From Bacteroidales bacterium (GTDB taxonomy: Bacteria > Bacteroidota > Bacteroidia > Bacteroidales > UBA932): a stretch of DNA of 64,000 nt. Position 1 is the first letter of the stretch. Every line of letters begins with the position of its first letter. The stretch covers positions 1-64,000 of the forward strand of contig JAFYTP010000002.1 of the NCBI GenBank assembly GCA_017558775.1, read 5' to 3'. Shown in pieces: positions 8,379 through 16,941 of the stretch. The position numbers and the translations under genes are program-made. The notes under the pieces were generated by a model. That model was not told the origin of the DNA. It saw only the letters and a program-made list of their open reading frames with translations, and did not search any database.

Positions 8379-9596
8379 ATGAAAAAATCTTTCTTTATTT
8401 TTGCTGCGGCAGCCCTTCTTCCCATTGTCGCCGCAGCCCAGAACCGGACCGCCGTGTCCGCCCCCAAAACTTCCGACTACCAGTTCACGACCGTCAAGGA
8501 AATCCCGGTCACCTCGATGAAGAACCAGTACCGCAGCGGCACCTGCTGGTGCTTCTCCGCCCTCTCCTTCCTCGAGTCCGAGGTCATCAAGGCCAAGAAT
8601 CTCAAGGCCGATGCTTATCCGGATTTCTCCGAGATGTTCGTCATCCGCCACTCCTACCACGACAGAGCCATCAAGTATGTCCGTCTGAACGGCTATCTGA
8701 ACATGGCCGCCGGCTCGGGTTTCGGCGATGTGCTTGAAGTCGTCCGCGACTACGGCCTGATGCCGCAGAGCGCCTATTCCGGCATGAACTACGGCTACGA
8801 CCTCCCGGTCCAGGGCGAGCTCGACGCTGTCCTCAAGGGCTATGTCCAGGCGGTCATCACGAACCCCAATAAAAAGCTCACCCCGGTCTGGCCCAAGGGC
8901 TTCGACGGCATCCTGGACGCCTATCTGGGCGTTCTCCCGGAGACCTTCGAGGAGAATGGAAAGACCTACACCGCCGAGAGTTACCGCGACGCCTGGGGCA
9001 TCAACCCGGACGACTATGTGAACCTCTCCTCCTACACGCACCATCCGTTCTATTCCCAGTTCGCCATCGAGGTGGAAGACAACTGGCGTTCCGGCCTGTG
9101 CTACAACCTCCCGCTGGACGAGTTCATGGCCGTCATCGACAATGCCCTGGGCAACGGTTACACCGTGCTCTGGGGTGGTGACGTGAGCGAGACCGGCTTC
9201 ACCCGCGATGGTCTGGCCATCCTCCTGGACGAGGAAGCCAAGGCTACCTCCGGTTCCGACCAGGAGCGCTGGGTGGGTCCCGCCAAGCCCGAAGGCGCCG
9301 AGGCCGCCGAGGCCAAGAAGGAATTGCCTAAGGAACTGGAAGTCACCCAGGAGAGCCGTCAGATTATGTTCGATGAGAAGACTTCCACCGACGACCACGG
9401 CATGCACCTCTATGGCATCGCCAAGGACCAGAACGGCACCAAGTACTACCTGATCAAGAACTCCTGGGGCGTGACCGGCGCTTATGACGGCGTCTGGTAC
9501 ATGTCCGAGAACTTCGTGAAGGCCAAGACCCTGAACTTCGTGGTCAACAAGAAGGCCCTCCCGAAGGACATCGCCAAGAAACTCGGTATCAAGTAA
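8379..9596 (+). CDS. Secreted C1-family cysteine peptidase (bleomycin hydrolase/aminopeptidase C-like)
   Basis: A 405-residue exported papain-fold peptidase. The signal peptide MKKSFFIFAAAALLPIVAAA is followed by Gln. The catalytic Cys56 sits in RSGTCWCFSALSFLESE with the oxyanion-hole Gln just upstream. The catalytic His is in DDHGMHLYGIAKDQ and the Asn in LIKNSWGVTGAYDG. The large insert between Cys and His and the overall plan match the C1B (PepC/bleomycin hydrolase) subfamily, except that classical C1B enzymes are cytoplasmic. It probably trims peptides in the periplasm. pssA follows 15 bases later and may be cotranscribed. Confidence 0.9.
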   Translation: MKKSFFIFAAAALLPIVAAAQNRTAVSAPKTSDYQFTTVKEIPVTSMKNQYRSGTCWCFSALSFLESEVIKAKNLKADAYPDFSEMFVIRHSYHDRAIKYVRLNGYLNMAAGSGFGDVLEVVRDYGLMPQSAYSGMNYGYDLPVQGELDAVLKGYVQAVITNPNKKLTPVWPKGFDGILDAYLGVLPETFEENGKTYTAESYRDAWGINPDDYVNLSSYTHHPFYSQFAIEVEDNWRSGLCYNLPLDEFMAVIDNALGNGYTVLWGGDVSETGFTRDGLAILLDEEAKATSGSDQERWVGPAKPEGAEAAEAKKELPKELEVTQESRQIMFDEKTSTDDHGMHLYGIAKDQNGTKYYLIKNSWGVTGAYDGVWYMSENFVKAKTLNFVVNKKALPKDIAKKLGIK

Positions 9597-9611
9597 TTAA
9601 CCCTCGCCATT

Positions 9612-10328
9612 ATGGCGCTTACGAAGCATATTCCCAATGCGATCACTTCCATGAATCTCCTCTCGGGGATCCTGGGAGTGATCTTCGCGTTGGAGGGGCG
9701 CCTGGAATGGGCCCTTCCCCTGATGATCCTGGCGGCGGTCTTCGACTTTTGCGACGGCCTCGCCGCCCGGCTCCTGAACGCGTACTCCCCCATCGGCAAG
9801 GAACTGGATTCCCTGGCGGATATGGTGAGTTTCGGCGTCCTTCCGGCCATCATGCTGTTCAAGGTACAGCCGTTGGACGCTCCCGTGCTTCTGCGGTTCC
9901 TGCCCTTGTTCGTGGCCGTGATGTCGGCCCTGCGGCTGGCGAAGTTCAACATCGACGAGCGCCAGACTTCCGACTTCCTGGGCCTTCCCACGCCTTCCTG
10001 CGCGATGGTGTGCGGTTCCCTGGCCTATTTCCTGCACACGCAGGGCGGTGTTCCCGCCGGTGCGGGCCCCTGGCTCCTGGCGGCCATTGCGGTCATCATG
10101 GGCCTTCTCCTCGTCAGCGAAGTCCCGATGTTCGGGATGAAAATCAAGAAAGGCCATAAGCTTCTGGATACGAAGCGTATAGCCTTCCTGGTCCTGGCCG
10201 TGGCCTGTGTGCTCGCCGTCATCCTGTTCAAGCAGGACTGGAGCCTGGCCATCCTGGCCGTGTTCTCCATTTACATCGCGGAGAACCTGATTGTGGCGCT
10301 GATCAATAGTTGTCGGCGCGGAGCATAA
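9612..10328 (+). CDS. pssA: CDP-diacylglycerol-serine O-phosphatidyltransferase
   Basis: A 238-residue inner-membrane enzyme of the CDP-alcohol phosphatidyltransferase family. The signature D-G-x2-A-R-x8-G-x3-D-x3-D is complete (Asp48, Gly49, Ala52, Arg53, Gly62, Asp66, Asp70). About seven hydrophobic segments follow the short N-terminus [13 protein letters not shown]. The position and length fit type II PssA, which makes phosphatidylserine, the precursor of phosphatidylethanolamine; no psd gene is adjacent here. The 3' end overlaps the convergent rubrerythrin gene by 26 bases. Confidence 0.85.
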   Translation: MALTKHIPNAITSMNLLSGILGVIFALEGRLEWALPLMILAAVFDFCDGLAARLLNAYSPIGKELDSLADMVSFGVLPAIMLFKVQPLDAPVLLRFLPLFVAVMSALRLAKFNIDERQTSDFLGLPTPSCAMVCGSLAYFLHTQGGVPAGAGPWLLAAIAVIMGLLLVSEVPMFGMKIKKGHKLLDTKRIAFLVLAVACVLAVILFKQDWSLAILAVFSIYIAENLIVALINSCRRGA

Positions 10329-10842
10329 AGTAGCTCTTCGGGTGCTTGCACACCGGGCAGAGTTCCGGTGCCTTCTTGCCCACCACGATGTGGCCGCAGT
10401 TGGAGCACTCCCAGATCATGTCCTCGTCGCGGGAGAACACGATGCCCTCCTGGATGTTGGCGAGAAGCTTGCGATAGCGCTCCTCGTGGACCTTCTCGAT
10501 GGCGCCCACCTTCTCGAACAGGAAGGCGATGTCGTTGAAGCCTTCTTCCCGCGCTTCCTTCGCAAACTGGGCGTACATGTCCGTCCACTCATAGTTCTCG
10601 CCGGCGGCAGCGTCGGCGAGGTTCGTTTCCGTCGACGGGACCTCGCCCCCGTGCAGGAACTTGAACCAAATCTTGGCGTGTTCCTTCTCGTTCTTGGCGG
10701 TCTCCTCGAAGAGGTTCGCAATCTGCACATAGCCATCCTTGCGGGCCTTACCGGCATAGTACTGATACTTGGTGTGCGCCTGGGATTCCCCGGCGAATGC
10801 AGCGGCGAGATTCGCCTCGGTTTTCGTTCCTTTCAGTTCCAT
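10303..10842 (-). CDS. rbr: Rubrerythrin
   Basis: A 179-residue cytoplasmic peroxidase of anaerobes that reduces H2O2 with electrons from rubredoxin/NADH. The start at 10842 gives [16 protein letters not shown], the usual rubrerythrin N-terminus. The ferritin-like diiron domain carries GESQAH (Glu19), NEKEH (Glu52, His55) and the second pair in EEGF and EKVHEERY. The C-terminal rubredoxin domain has [10 protein letters not shown] and [11 protein letters not shown]. An upstream-extended frame lacks homology and was rejected. A TATCTTTG promoter element lies 42 bases upstream. The gene converges on pssA with overlapping ends. Confidence 0.95.
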   Translation of the reverse strand: MELKGTKTEANLAAAFAGESQAHTKYQYYAGKARKDGYVQIANLFEETAKNEKEHAKIWFKFLHGGEVPSTETNLADAAAGENYEWTDMYAQFAKEAREEGFNDIAFLFEKVGAIEKVHEERYRKLLANIQEGIVFSRDEDMIWECSNCGHIVVGKKAPELCPVCKHPKSYFMLRADNY

Positions 10843-10883
10843 AATTATCCGTTTTAATGTTGTATATTTGTACTCGTAGGATA

Positions 10884-10891
10884 CAAAGATA
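10884..10891 (-). promoter_or_regulatory. -7 promoter element for rubrerythrin
   Basis: TATCTTTG on the minus strand matches TAnnTTTG; transcription would start about 38 bases before the ATG at 10842. No convincing -33 element is seen. Confidence 0.5.
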
Positions 10892-10984
10892 AGCATTTTT
10901 CGAGAATAACAGGTTTTGCAGTCCAATTTCGCAATTTGTTTCGTATCTTATTGTAAAATAGGAGATAAAACATAATAGTTTTAA

Positions 10985-11821
10985 GTGGTAACAAAAAAGT
11001 TAACACCCCGAAAGGCCTCAAAAAGGGCGGTTTCGGCCCGAAAGAAGCCCGTCCGGAGACGTGTCAGCAGGAAGAAGGTGAACTGGAAATGGAAGGTCAG
11101 TCCATGGCTGGTCGCGGGCCTTTTCCTGGCCCTCGCGGCGGCGGTGTTATACCCCTATTTCCGTAATGGGAACTTCGCCTCGGAAGGGGCTGCCGTCCCC
11201 GAACACGCGCACGCTTTCTGTGTCGATCTTTCGCACCACAACACCGGCATCGTCTGGGACTCCCTGAAGGTCGTCGTGGACCGGAACGGCAACACGACCA
11301 AGGACCTTCTCCGGGCCAAAGCGATCTTCCCCGTTTCCACCGTCATCCTCAAAGCGACCGAGGGCGAGAAGCTCACGGACCGGAAATTCGCCGAGTACTG
11401 GGAGGAAGCCGGAAAGCGTTCGTATCCCCGCGGCGCCTACCACTTCTTCCGGTCTTCCCGGAATGCCGAACGGCAGGCGCAGAACTATATCTCCAAAGTC
11501 AACCTCCGCCACAGCGACCTTCCCCCTATTCTCGATGTCGAGACAATGCACGAGGGCTGCACGAAGCAGGATCTAAACGACCGGGTGCAGGTCTGGCTCA
11601 AAACCGTGGAGAAACACTATGGGCGCACGCCCATCATTTATACATCGGATTCTTTCGCGCGTGACATCCTCTCCTCGGATATCACGAAGCATTATCCGAT
11701 GTGGATTGCCCGCTACAACAAGGATGAACCCAAGTTCAAGTCCTGGACCATGTGGCAGTTTACCGACAAGGCCGTGCTGTACGGGGTGTCGGGTTATGTC
11801 GATTTATCAGTAATTCAATGA
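10985..11821 (+). CDS. Membrane-anchored GH25 (lysozyme-like) muramidase
   Basis: A 278-residue protein with a GTG start; a purine-rich AGGAGAT lies about 18 bases upstream. The first 37 residues are extremely Lys/Arg-rich, followed by one membrane span (about 39-59), so it is a type II inner-membrane protein with its catalytic domain in the periplasm. The GH25 domain starts at CVDLSHHN (Asp81), and the catalytic pair is completed by LDVE (Asp184, Glu186). PRGAYHFFRSS, PIIYTS and WTMWQFTD are family hallmarks. It should cleave the MurNAc-GlcNAc bond of peptidoglycan. Its stop overlaps the start of the S9 peptidase gene (ATGA). Confidence 0.85.
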   Translation: MVTKKLTPRKASKRAVSARKKPVRRRVSRKKVNWKWKVSPWLVAGLFLALAAAVLYPYFRNGNFASEGAAVPEHAHAFCVDLSHHNTGIVWDSLKVVVDRNGNTTKDLLRAKAIFPVSTVILKATEGEKLTDRKFAEYWEEAGKRSYPRGAYHFFRSSRNAERQAQNYISKVNLRHSDLPPILDVETMHEGCTKQDLNDRVQVWLKTVEKHYGRTPIIYTSDSFARDILSSDITKHYPMWIARYNKDEPKFKSWTMWQFTDKAVLYGVSGYVDLSVIQ

Positions 11822-14565
11822 ATATGAAGCGAATACTTCTAATTTCCGCCCTGCTTGCGGCAACGGTTTCCGCCTTCGCGCAAAAGAAACCTCTCGACCA
11901 CGACGCCTATGACGGATGGCAGGCAGTCAGCGGAATCACGCTCTCCCCGACCGGGAAGGTGATGTCCTATGCCGTCAATCCCCAGGAAGGCGACGGTACG
12001 CTATATTTCCGCATCATTGAAAAGAAGAGCACCCGGGTCATCACCATCCCCCGCGGCTACCAGGCCCGGATCCTCGACAATGAGAATTACGCCGTGTGCC
12101 TGATCAAGCCGGAGTTCCAGAAGACACGCCGCGCCAAGATCAAGAAACTGACGGGCGACAAGCTGCCGCAGGACTCATTGGCCATCATCAATCTTCTGAG
12201 TGGAGACATTCGCAAGTATCCGAATGTCAAATCGTTCCAGCTTGGACTTCACGCAACGGATCAATTTGCATTTGCGACTATCGACACTTCTTTTGTCAAG
12301 AAACTGGACAAGGACAAGGGCACTCCCGTGGCCGTCTATCACTTCGAGGACGGGCATATCGACACGCTGAAGAACATTGACAAATACGCCTTCAGCAAGG
12401 ACGGGAAAACCCTGGCGCTGGTGCAGAAGACGGACAAGAAACACTCGGTCGTCGGGTTCTATGTCGATGGAAAAGCCCGGATTCTGACGGACACCGCCAC
12501 CTTCCACGCGCTGCCGACTTTCAATGAGGCCGGAAGCCAGGCGCTTTACCTCCAGGCAATGGATACGGTATCCACCGGAAGCAAGCACACTTCCCTGTGG
12601 CTGTACGATGTACCCAAGGCTGAATCCACCGAAATCGTCGCTTCCGGTCAGCGGAAGAATATGCCTGAGAATTGGGGACTTACGGAAAACAGTTCCTACT
12701 CCTTCAGCCACGACGGAAGCAAGATCTTCGCCGGCATCCAGGAGTTCGTTCCGGTCAAGGATACGAACCTCGTTTCCTTCGAGACCGCCGGCCTGGACAT
12801 TTGGAAGTGGGATGCCGATGAAATCCCGCCTCGGATGAAGGCGAACCTCGCCCGGGACAAGAAACGCACTTACCCCTGCCTGTACCAGGACGGATCCCTC
12901 GTTCCCTTCAATCTGAACAAGGCGGATCGGCTGGTTTTCGGAGACCGGGGCGATGCTAATGTCGCGCTTGAGATAAGTGAGGCTAATCCAGTTGAAACAC
13001 AATGGAATGTGCAAAATGAAATGATTCTTTCCATCGTCCATCTTGACACCGGAAAGAAGGAAGAAATAGCCCGCGGCGCATTCGATTCCCCGCAACTCTC
13101 CCCCAAGGCGAAATATGCCATCTGGTGGGATTATAAGGAGCGCGCGTGGTTCACCTATGACATCGCTAGCGGAACGACGCGGAACTTGACCGGTGACATC
13201 GACACAATCTTCTGGGATGAGAAGGACGACCATCCGATGATGCCGGAGCCCTATGGAATTGCGTTCTGGACGAAAGATGACGGAAGTGTCGCCTTGTACG
13301 ACCGGTATGACTTGTGGTGCGTCTTTCCCACGGACGGAAAAAACATTCGCGACACCCGGGGCCGGGAGCAGAAACGCACCTACCGGTATGTCAACACAAA
13401 GGACGCCGAGGACGATCCTGGCATCGGCCCCGGCGAAACCGTCTTCCTGAAAGTGTTCGACGAGACCACCAAGGAGAACGGCCTCGCCTCCTACCAACCG
13501 ATTGGAAAGATCCTGCAAATCAAGACGTTGGATTTCGGAGGATACACCTATGACGGTCTCAAGGTTGCGAAGTACACGCCCGTAATGGCCTACGTGAAAG
13601 GCAATTTCCAGGAGCCGATGGACCTGTATTACGGGGAAATGGCATGGGGCAAGCTGCATACGGAGATAATTACCGCCATCAATCCCCAACAGAAGGATTA
13701 CAACTGGGGCACCGTGGAACTGTTCCAGTGGACCACCTTCGACGGAAAGAAACTGGACGGTCTCCTGTACAAGCCGGAGGACTTCGACGCCACGAAGAAA
13801 TACCCGCTGATGTGCTACTTCTACGAGACCAATTCCGAGACCCTGTACCGGAACATCGTCCCACAGCCCAGCTGGTCTACGGTGAACATTACCTTCTATA
13901 CCTCAAGAGGTTACGTGGTCTTTGTGCCTGACATCGTCTATACGCCCGGCCTGCCGGGTCAATCGGCCTACAACTGCATCGTGAGCGGCGTGGAGGCGCT
14001 GGCGAAGAACCCGTGGATCGACCGGGAGAACATGGCCATCCAGGGCCAGAGCTGGGGCGGCTACGAGGTCGCATACCTGATCACCCGCACGAACATCTTC
14101 AAGGCAGCGGGCGCAGGGGCACCGGTGTCCAACATGACATCGGCCTACGGCGGTATCCGCTGGGAATCCGGGATGAGCCGCCAGTTCCAGTACGAACAGA
14201 CGCAGTCCCGCATTGGCAAGGACCTCTGGAACGGTCTGGAACTTTATATGGAGAACTCTCCCCTCTTCCGGCTTCCGAATGTCCAAACGCCCGTCCTGAT
14301 TATGCACAACGACAATGACGGCGCCGTTCCGTGGTACCAGGGCATCGAAATGTTCATGGGCCTGCGCCGCCTTGGCAAGCCCGCCTGGCTGCTGGAATAC
14401 AACAACGAGGCCCACAACCTCAAGGAGCGCCGCAACCGCAAGGACCTAACGATCCGCCTCCAGCAGTTCTTCGACCACTACCTGAAAGGCGCCCCGGAAC
14501 CCGCCTGGATGCGCGACGGCGTCCCGACGATGAAGAAGGACTACTACTTTGGCTACGAATACTGA
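11818..14565 (+). CDS. Secreted S9-family (prolyl oligopeptidase) serine peptidase
   Basis: A 915-residue exported peptidase. The start at 11818 makes an ATGA overlap with the GH25 gene and gives the signal peptide MNMKRILLISALLAATVSAFA followed by Gln. A long beta-propeller-like region precedes the C-terminal alpha/beta hydrolase domain. The nucleophile elbow is GQSWGGYE (Ser745), the acid is in HNDNDGAVPW (probably Asp834) and the His is in NNEAHNLK (His866). It is longer than most S9 enzymes. The role is probably peptide degradation in the periplasm; specificity cannot be read from the sequence. Confidence 0.88.
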   Translation: MNMKRILLISALLAATVSAFAQKKPLDHDAYDGWQAVSGITLSPTGKVMSYAVNPQEGDGTLYFRIIEKKSTRVITIPRGYQARILDNENYAVCLIKPEFQKTRRAKIKKLTGDKLPQDSLAIINLLSGDIRKYPNVKSFQLGLHATDQFAFATIDTSFVKKLDKDKGTPVAVYHFEDGHIDTLKNIDKYAFSKDGKTLALVQKTDKKHSVVGFYVDGKARILTDTATFHALPTFNEAGSQALYLQAMDTVSTGSKHTSLWLYDVPKAESTEIVASGQRKNMPENWGLTENSSYSFSHDGSKIFAGIQEFVPVKDTNLVSFETAGLDIWKWDADEIPPRMKANLARDKKRTYPCLYQDGSLVPFNLNKADRLVFGDRGDANVALEISEANPVETQWNVQNEMILSIVHLDTGKKEEIARGAFDSPQLSPKAKYAIWWDYKERAWFTYDIASGTTRNLTGDIDTIFWDEKDDHPMMPEPYGIAFWTKDDGSVALYDRYDLWCVFPTDGKNIRDTRGREQKRTYRYVNTKDAEDDPGIGPGETVFLKVFDETTKENGLASYQPIGKILQIKTLDFGGYTYDGLKVAKYTPVMAYVKGNFQEPMDLYYGEMAWGKLHTEIITAINPQQKDYNWGTVELFQWTTFDGKKLDGLLYKPEDFDATKKYPLMCYFYETNSETLYRNIVPQPSWSTVNITFYTSRGYVVFVPDIVYTPGLPGQSAYNCIVSGVEALAKNPWIDRENMAIQGQSWGGYEVAYLITRTNIFKAAGAGAPVSNMTSAYGGIRWESGMSRQFQYEQTQSRIGKDLWNGLELYMENSPLFRLPNVQTPVLIMHNDNDGAVPWYQGIEMFMGLRRLGKPAWLLEYNNEAHNLKERRNRKDLTIRLQQFFDHYLKGAPEPAWMRDGVPTMKKDYYFGYEY

Positions 14566-14584
14566 TTATCAGCCACTTAAACGT

Positions 14585-14614
14585 AGAGAGGTGCACCGTC
14601 AAGTGCACCTCTCT
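14585..14614. terminator. Strong hairpin between convergent genes
   Basis: A perfect 12-bp stem, AGAGAGGTGCAC with GTGCACCTCTCT, and a 6-base loop. It lies between the S9 peptidase (plus) and radical SAM (minus) stops. There is no clean T-run, so it may be a weak terminator or an mRNA-end stabiliser. Confidence 0.55.
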
Positions 14615-14641
14615 TGTATTAAAATATTATCAATCAATTAG

Positions 14642-15715
14642 TTAATTTTCCATCTTCTTCAGCAGGCACTGGATCAGCTTCCCGTTTTCGTCACGAAGGT
14701 GCATACCGTTGCCACGGCAGTATTTCCAGTGGCGGCAGGAGGCGCAGTCATCCTTGTACATCCAGGTGCGGTCGCGATAGGGCTGGAAGCGGGAGTTCCA
14801 GATTTCCATGAAATCGTCCTGGTAGATATTGCCCTGGTGATAGTCGGCGCGGATGCTGGCGCACGCCGATATGGAACCATCGGCCAGGACGGAAGCCACG
14901 GAGACGCCGGCCTGACACATATAGAAATGGCTGCGGACTTCGCCCTCGTAGTTGCCCAGGAAGCCTTCGCAGGCGAATTCCGCCATGATGCGGCCTTCTT
15001 TCCGCGTCGCCTTGATGAATTCCATCAGGCCGCGGATTTCGGCGCCGGTAAGCTGTAATTCGGGATCCTGCGCGGCCCGGCCCACGGGAAAGACCGTGAA
15101 CAGCCGCCACTCCTTGAGACCCAGGCCAATGAGATATTCCTTCAGCTCATTCAGATGCGGATAGCTGCGCCGGTTCACGCAGGTGACGACATCGAAGGCG
15201 ATTTCGCCGGAATCGATGACCATCTTGATGGCTGCCGATGCGCGCTTGAAGGAGCCGGGGACGCCCCGCATCCAGTCGTGGTCCTCCTCGAGACCGTCCA
15301 GGCTGATGGTCATCGCGCGAAGACCGCTCTGCAGCAGGCGCTTGTAGCGCTCCGGCGTCAGGCCCCATCCGTTCGTAACCATTCCCCAGGGGAACTCCTT
15401 CTCGTACATCATCCGGCCGCAGGCCTCCAGGTCAGGACGCATCAGCGGTTCGCCGCCGGTGACATTGATCATCACCTTGTGCGGGTCCGTGGCGGCGCGC
15501 ACGCTGTCAAGGACCTTGGCGAAATCCTCCATCGGCATATCCGGCGTCAGGGCCGTCTGCTTGCAATCGCTGCCGCAGTGACGGCAATGGTGGTTGCAGC
15601 GAAGGGTACATTCCCAGAAAAGTTGCCGGAGCGGATGTTCCTTAATCGCATCGTCCTGCAACTTCTTCGTGATATCCAGCGCGATACGGCGCCTTAAAGT
15701 GAGTCTTTCGTCCAT
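14642..15715 (-). CDS. Radical SAM/SPASM enzyme of the lipoprotein-associated type
   Basis: A 357-residue radical SAM enzyme. The cluster motif CX3CX2C is Cys40-NHH-Cys44-RH-Cys47, and TGGEP follows in MINVTGGEPLMRPD. The C-terminal SPASM region carries further cluster-binding cysteines in FYMCQAG, SISACASI, DDCASCRHWKYC and IQCLL, so two auxiliary [4Fe-4S] clusters are likely, as in peptide-modifying enzymes. It is the last gene of a run with three small lipoproteins, and its ATG overlaps the stop of the nearest one (TAATG). From memory it corresponds to the family described as the radical SAM enzyme of an rSAM/lipoprotein system (TIGR04133); that should be confirmed by profile search. Its substrate is unproven, but the adjacent lipoproteins are the obvious candidates. 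Confidence 0.85.
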   Translation of the reverse strand: MDERLTLRRRIALDITKKLQDDAIKEHPLRQLFWECTLRCNHHCRHCGSDCKQTALTPDMPMEDFAKVLDSVRAATDPHKVMINVTGGEPLMRPDLEACGRMMYEKEFPWGMVTNGWGLTPERYKRLLQSGLRAMTISLDGLEEDHDWMRGVPGSFKRASAAIKMVIDSGEIAFDVVTCVNRRSYPHLNELKEYLIGLGLKEWRLFTVFPVGRAAQDPELQLTGAEIRGLMEFIKATRKEGRIMAEFACEGFLGNYEGEVRSHFYMCQAGVSVASVLADGSISACASIRADYHQGNIYQDDFMEIWNSRFQPYRDRTWMYKDDCASCRHWKYCRGNGMHLRDENGKLIQCLLKKMEN

Positions 15716-16170
15716 TAGTCTTCCTCTTCCAGAACGGCATCGGCGTGGACGTCGAAAGCGCCGCTGTAAAATTTCCTGTCGCCTTTCTTGGTCCGCTCGA
15801 AAACCAAATCCTCATTGGCGAGAATCTTGGTGCGGAAAGATCCGTTCTCGCTCCCGTCCACATCCTCGAACTTGACGATAGAGCCCCCGTTCCAGTCAAA
15901 ATCCGGCAGGTCCCTTTCGAAATGGCCCTTTGCATCGGTATAGAGCGTATCTTTTCCGTACTTCTCATCTTCCGGATACCGGTCGAAGACCACGCGGATG
16001 CCGGGGATTGGATTCGTCCGCACGTCTTTCACGTCTCCGACGAGCTTATAGTCGGCAGAAGGGCATCCGTACATCTTTGCGCAGCTGGTCAAAAAGCAAC
16101 CGCTAAATCCCAGGACACCCAACAGGTTGCCCAGGACCCGCCTCCAACTGATGTTAAGCCTCGTTATCAT
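15715..16170 (-). CDS. Radical-SAM-associated lipoprotein, copy 3
   Basis: A 151-residue protein with a signal peptide (NLLGVLGFSGC) and a second possible lipobox five residues later (FLTSC). Shortly after comes KMYGCPSADYKLVGDV, sharing the MYGxP....YK..GDV block with copy 2. The rest (IPGIRVVF, DTLYTDAKGHFE, VKFEDVDG) looks like a single beta-sandwich of the carboxypeptidase-regulatory-like type. It probably sits in the envelope as substrate or partner of the adjacent radical SAM enzyme. Both ends overlap neighbours by one base (TAATG), which implies coupled translation. Confidence 0.8.
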   Translation of the reverse strand: MITRLNISWRRVLGNLLGVLGFSGCFLTSCAKMYGCPSADYKLVGDVKDVRTNPIPGIRVVFDRYPEDEKYGKDTLYTDAKGHFERDLPDFDWNGGSIVKFEDVDGSENGSFRTKILANEDLVFERTKKGDRKFYSGAFDVHADAVLEEED

Positions 16171-16643
16171 TACTGTTCTTTCTTGAGGACGGCCTTGGTC
16201 TCAATGGTGAAATCGCCCTTATACCAGGCGTCATCGGTCTTCTTAGTCTGCTTGACGGTCAATCCATCGCGCTTCACGATTTTCGTTTCGAACCGGCCAT
16301 TGGCATCACCGTCAACATCCTCGAATTTCACCTTGGCAGTACGCGCTTCATCCGGCCAGGAATACTTCAGCTGGTCCTTTTCGAAATGGCCGGCCTGATC
16401 GGTATACAGCGTGTCGTTCACATAAGAAGGTTTGTCTTCCTCAGGGAAAAAGACCACCCGAATGCCAGGAATGGCTTCCCCGGTTTCATCTTTAACGTCT
16501 CCGAGGAACTTATAATTTGCATGTGGCTGACCATACATACACAGTCCGCCACCGCCGCCGAAAATGGGACCTTCCTTGTCGCAACTTCCGAATCCCAGGA
16601 TGGCCAACAGGCCGCTCATCGCATACTTCCAATTGATTTTCAT
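16170..16643 (-). CDS. Radical-SAM-associated lipoprotein, copy 2
   Basis: A 157-residue lipoprotein (AILGFGSC). The mature N-terminus has a run of five Gly, then LCMYGQPHANYKFLGDV. The body matches copy 3 closely (GEAIPGIRVVFFPEED, DTLYTDQAGHFEKD, VKFEDVDGDANGRFETKI). The two are clearly paralogues with the same single-domain plan. From memory the family resembles the lipoprotein partner (TIGR04134) of TIGR04133 radical SAM enzymes. Copy 3 follows with a one-base overlap and copy 1 precedes by two bases. Confidence 0.8.
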   Translation of the reverse strand: MKINWKYAMSGLLAILGFGSCDKEGPIFGGGGGLCMYGQPHANYKFLGDVKDETGEAIPGIRVVFFPEEDKPSYVNDTLYTDQAGHFEKDQLKYSWPDEARTAKVKFEDVDGDANGRFETKIVKRDGLTVKQTKKTDDAWYKGDFTIETKAVLKKEQ

Positions 16644-16645
16644 TT

Positions 16646-16897
16646 TTAGTCCGTTTTATTTTGGTCCGGCCGTTCCATCACTTCGTAACGGATGGGCGGG
16701 ACACCGTACATTAATCGAATGGGCATTTCGCCCGGATTCGGTTTGAAGATGGTCGTATCGGAAGGGAGTACATACAGCGTGTCAACGTCCTTAACGACGC
16801 GGCGAACCCGCATCTTGGGGCTGCAGGATGAGAAACCCAGCAGGCCCAGCAGGCCGACTGCCAGCATCCATCTGATCCGATCCTTTTTCATAACCAT
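16646..16897 (-). CDS. Radical-SAM-associated short lipoprotein, copy 1 (83 aa)
   Basis: An 83-residue lipoprotein with the same kind of signal peptide as copies 2 and 3 (VGLLGLLGFSSC). It lacks their beta-sandwich, but near its C-terminus it carries RLMYGVPPIRYEV, the MYGxP...Y motif. A second in-frame ATG at 16891 could also be the start. It is the first gene of the lipoprotein/radical SAM set, 44 bases after lpxB on the same strand. The short length and terminal motif make it look like a substrate peptide rather than a structural lipoprotein; that is inference. Confidence 0.75.
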   Translation of the reverse strand: MVMKKDRIRWMLAVGLLGLLGFSSCSPKMRVRRVVKDVDTLYVLPSDTTIFKPNPGEMPIRLMYGVPPIRYEVMERPDQNKTD

Positions 16898-16941
16898 CTT
16901 TTAAATACGGGATATGGGGAAACCTTGCATCGGGCAAGGAA

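Noticed and set aside
8328..9407. Long open frame antisense to the C1 peptidase
   Set aside because: It exists because of the GC-rich third positions of the peptidase gene; composition is Gly/Val/Asp-rich with no recognisable domain.
10863..10870. TATATTTG on the plus strand upstream of the GH25 gene
   Set aside because: It lies 115 bases from the GTG start, has no -33 TTTG, and sits inside the rubrerythrin leader. Such AT-rich matches occur by chance.
16905..16935. Small hairpin CCTTGC/GCAAGG between lpxB and the first lipoprotein
   Set aside because: The stem is only about six pairs with no T-run; not enough to call a terminator separating the two groups of genes.
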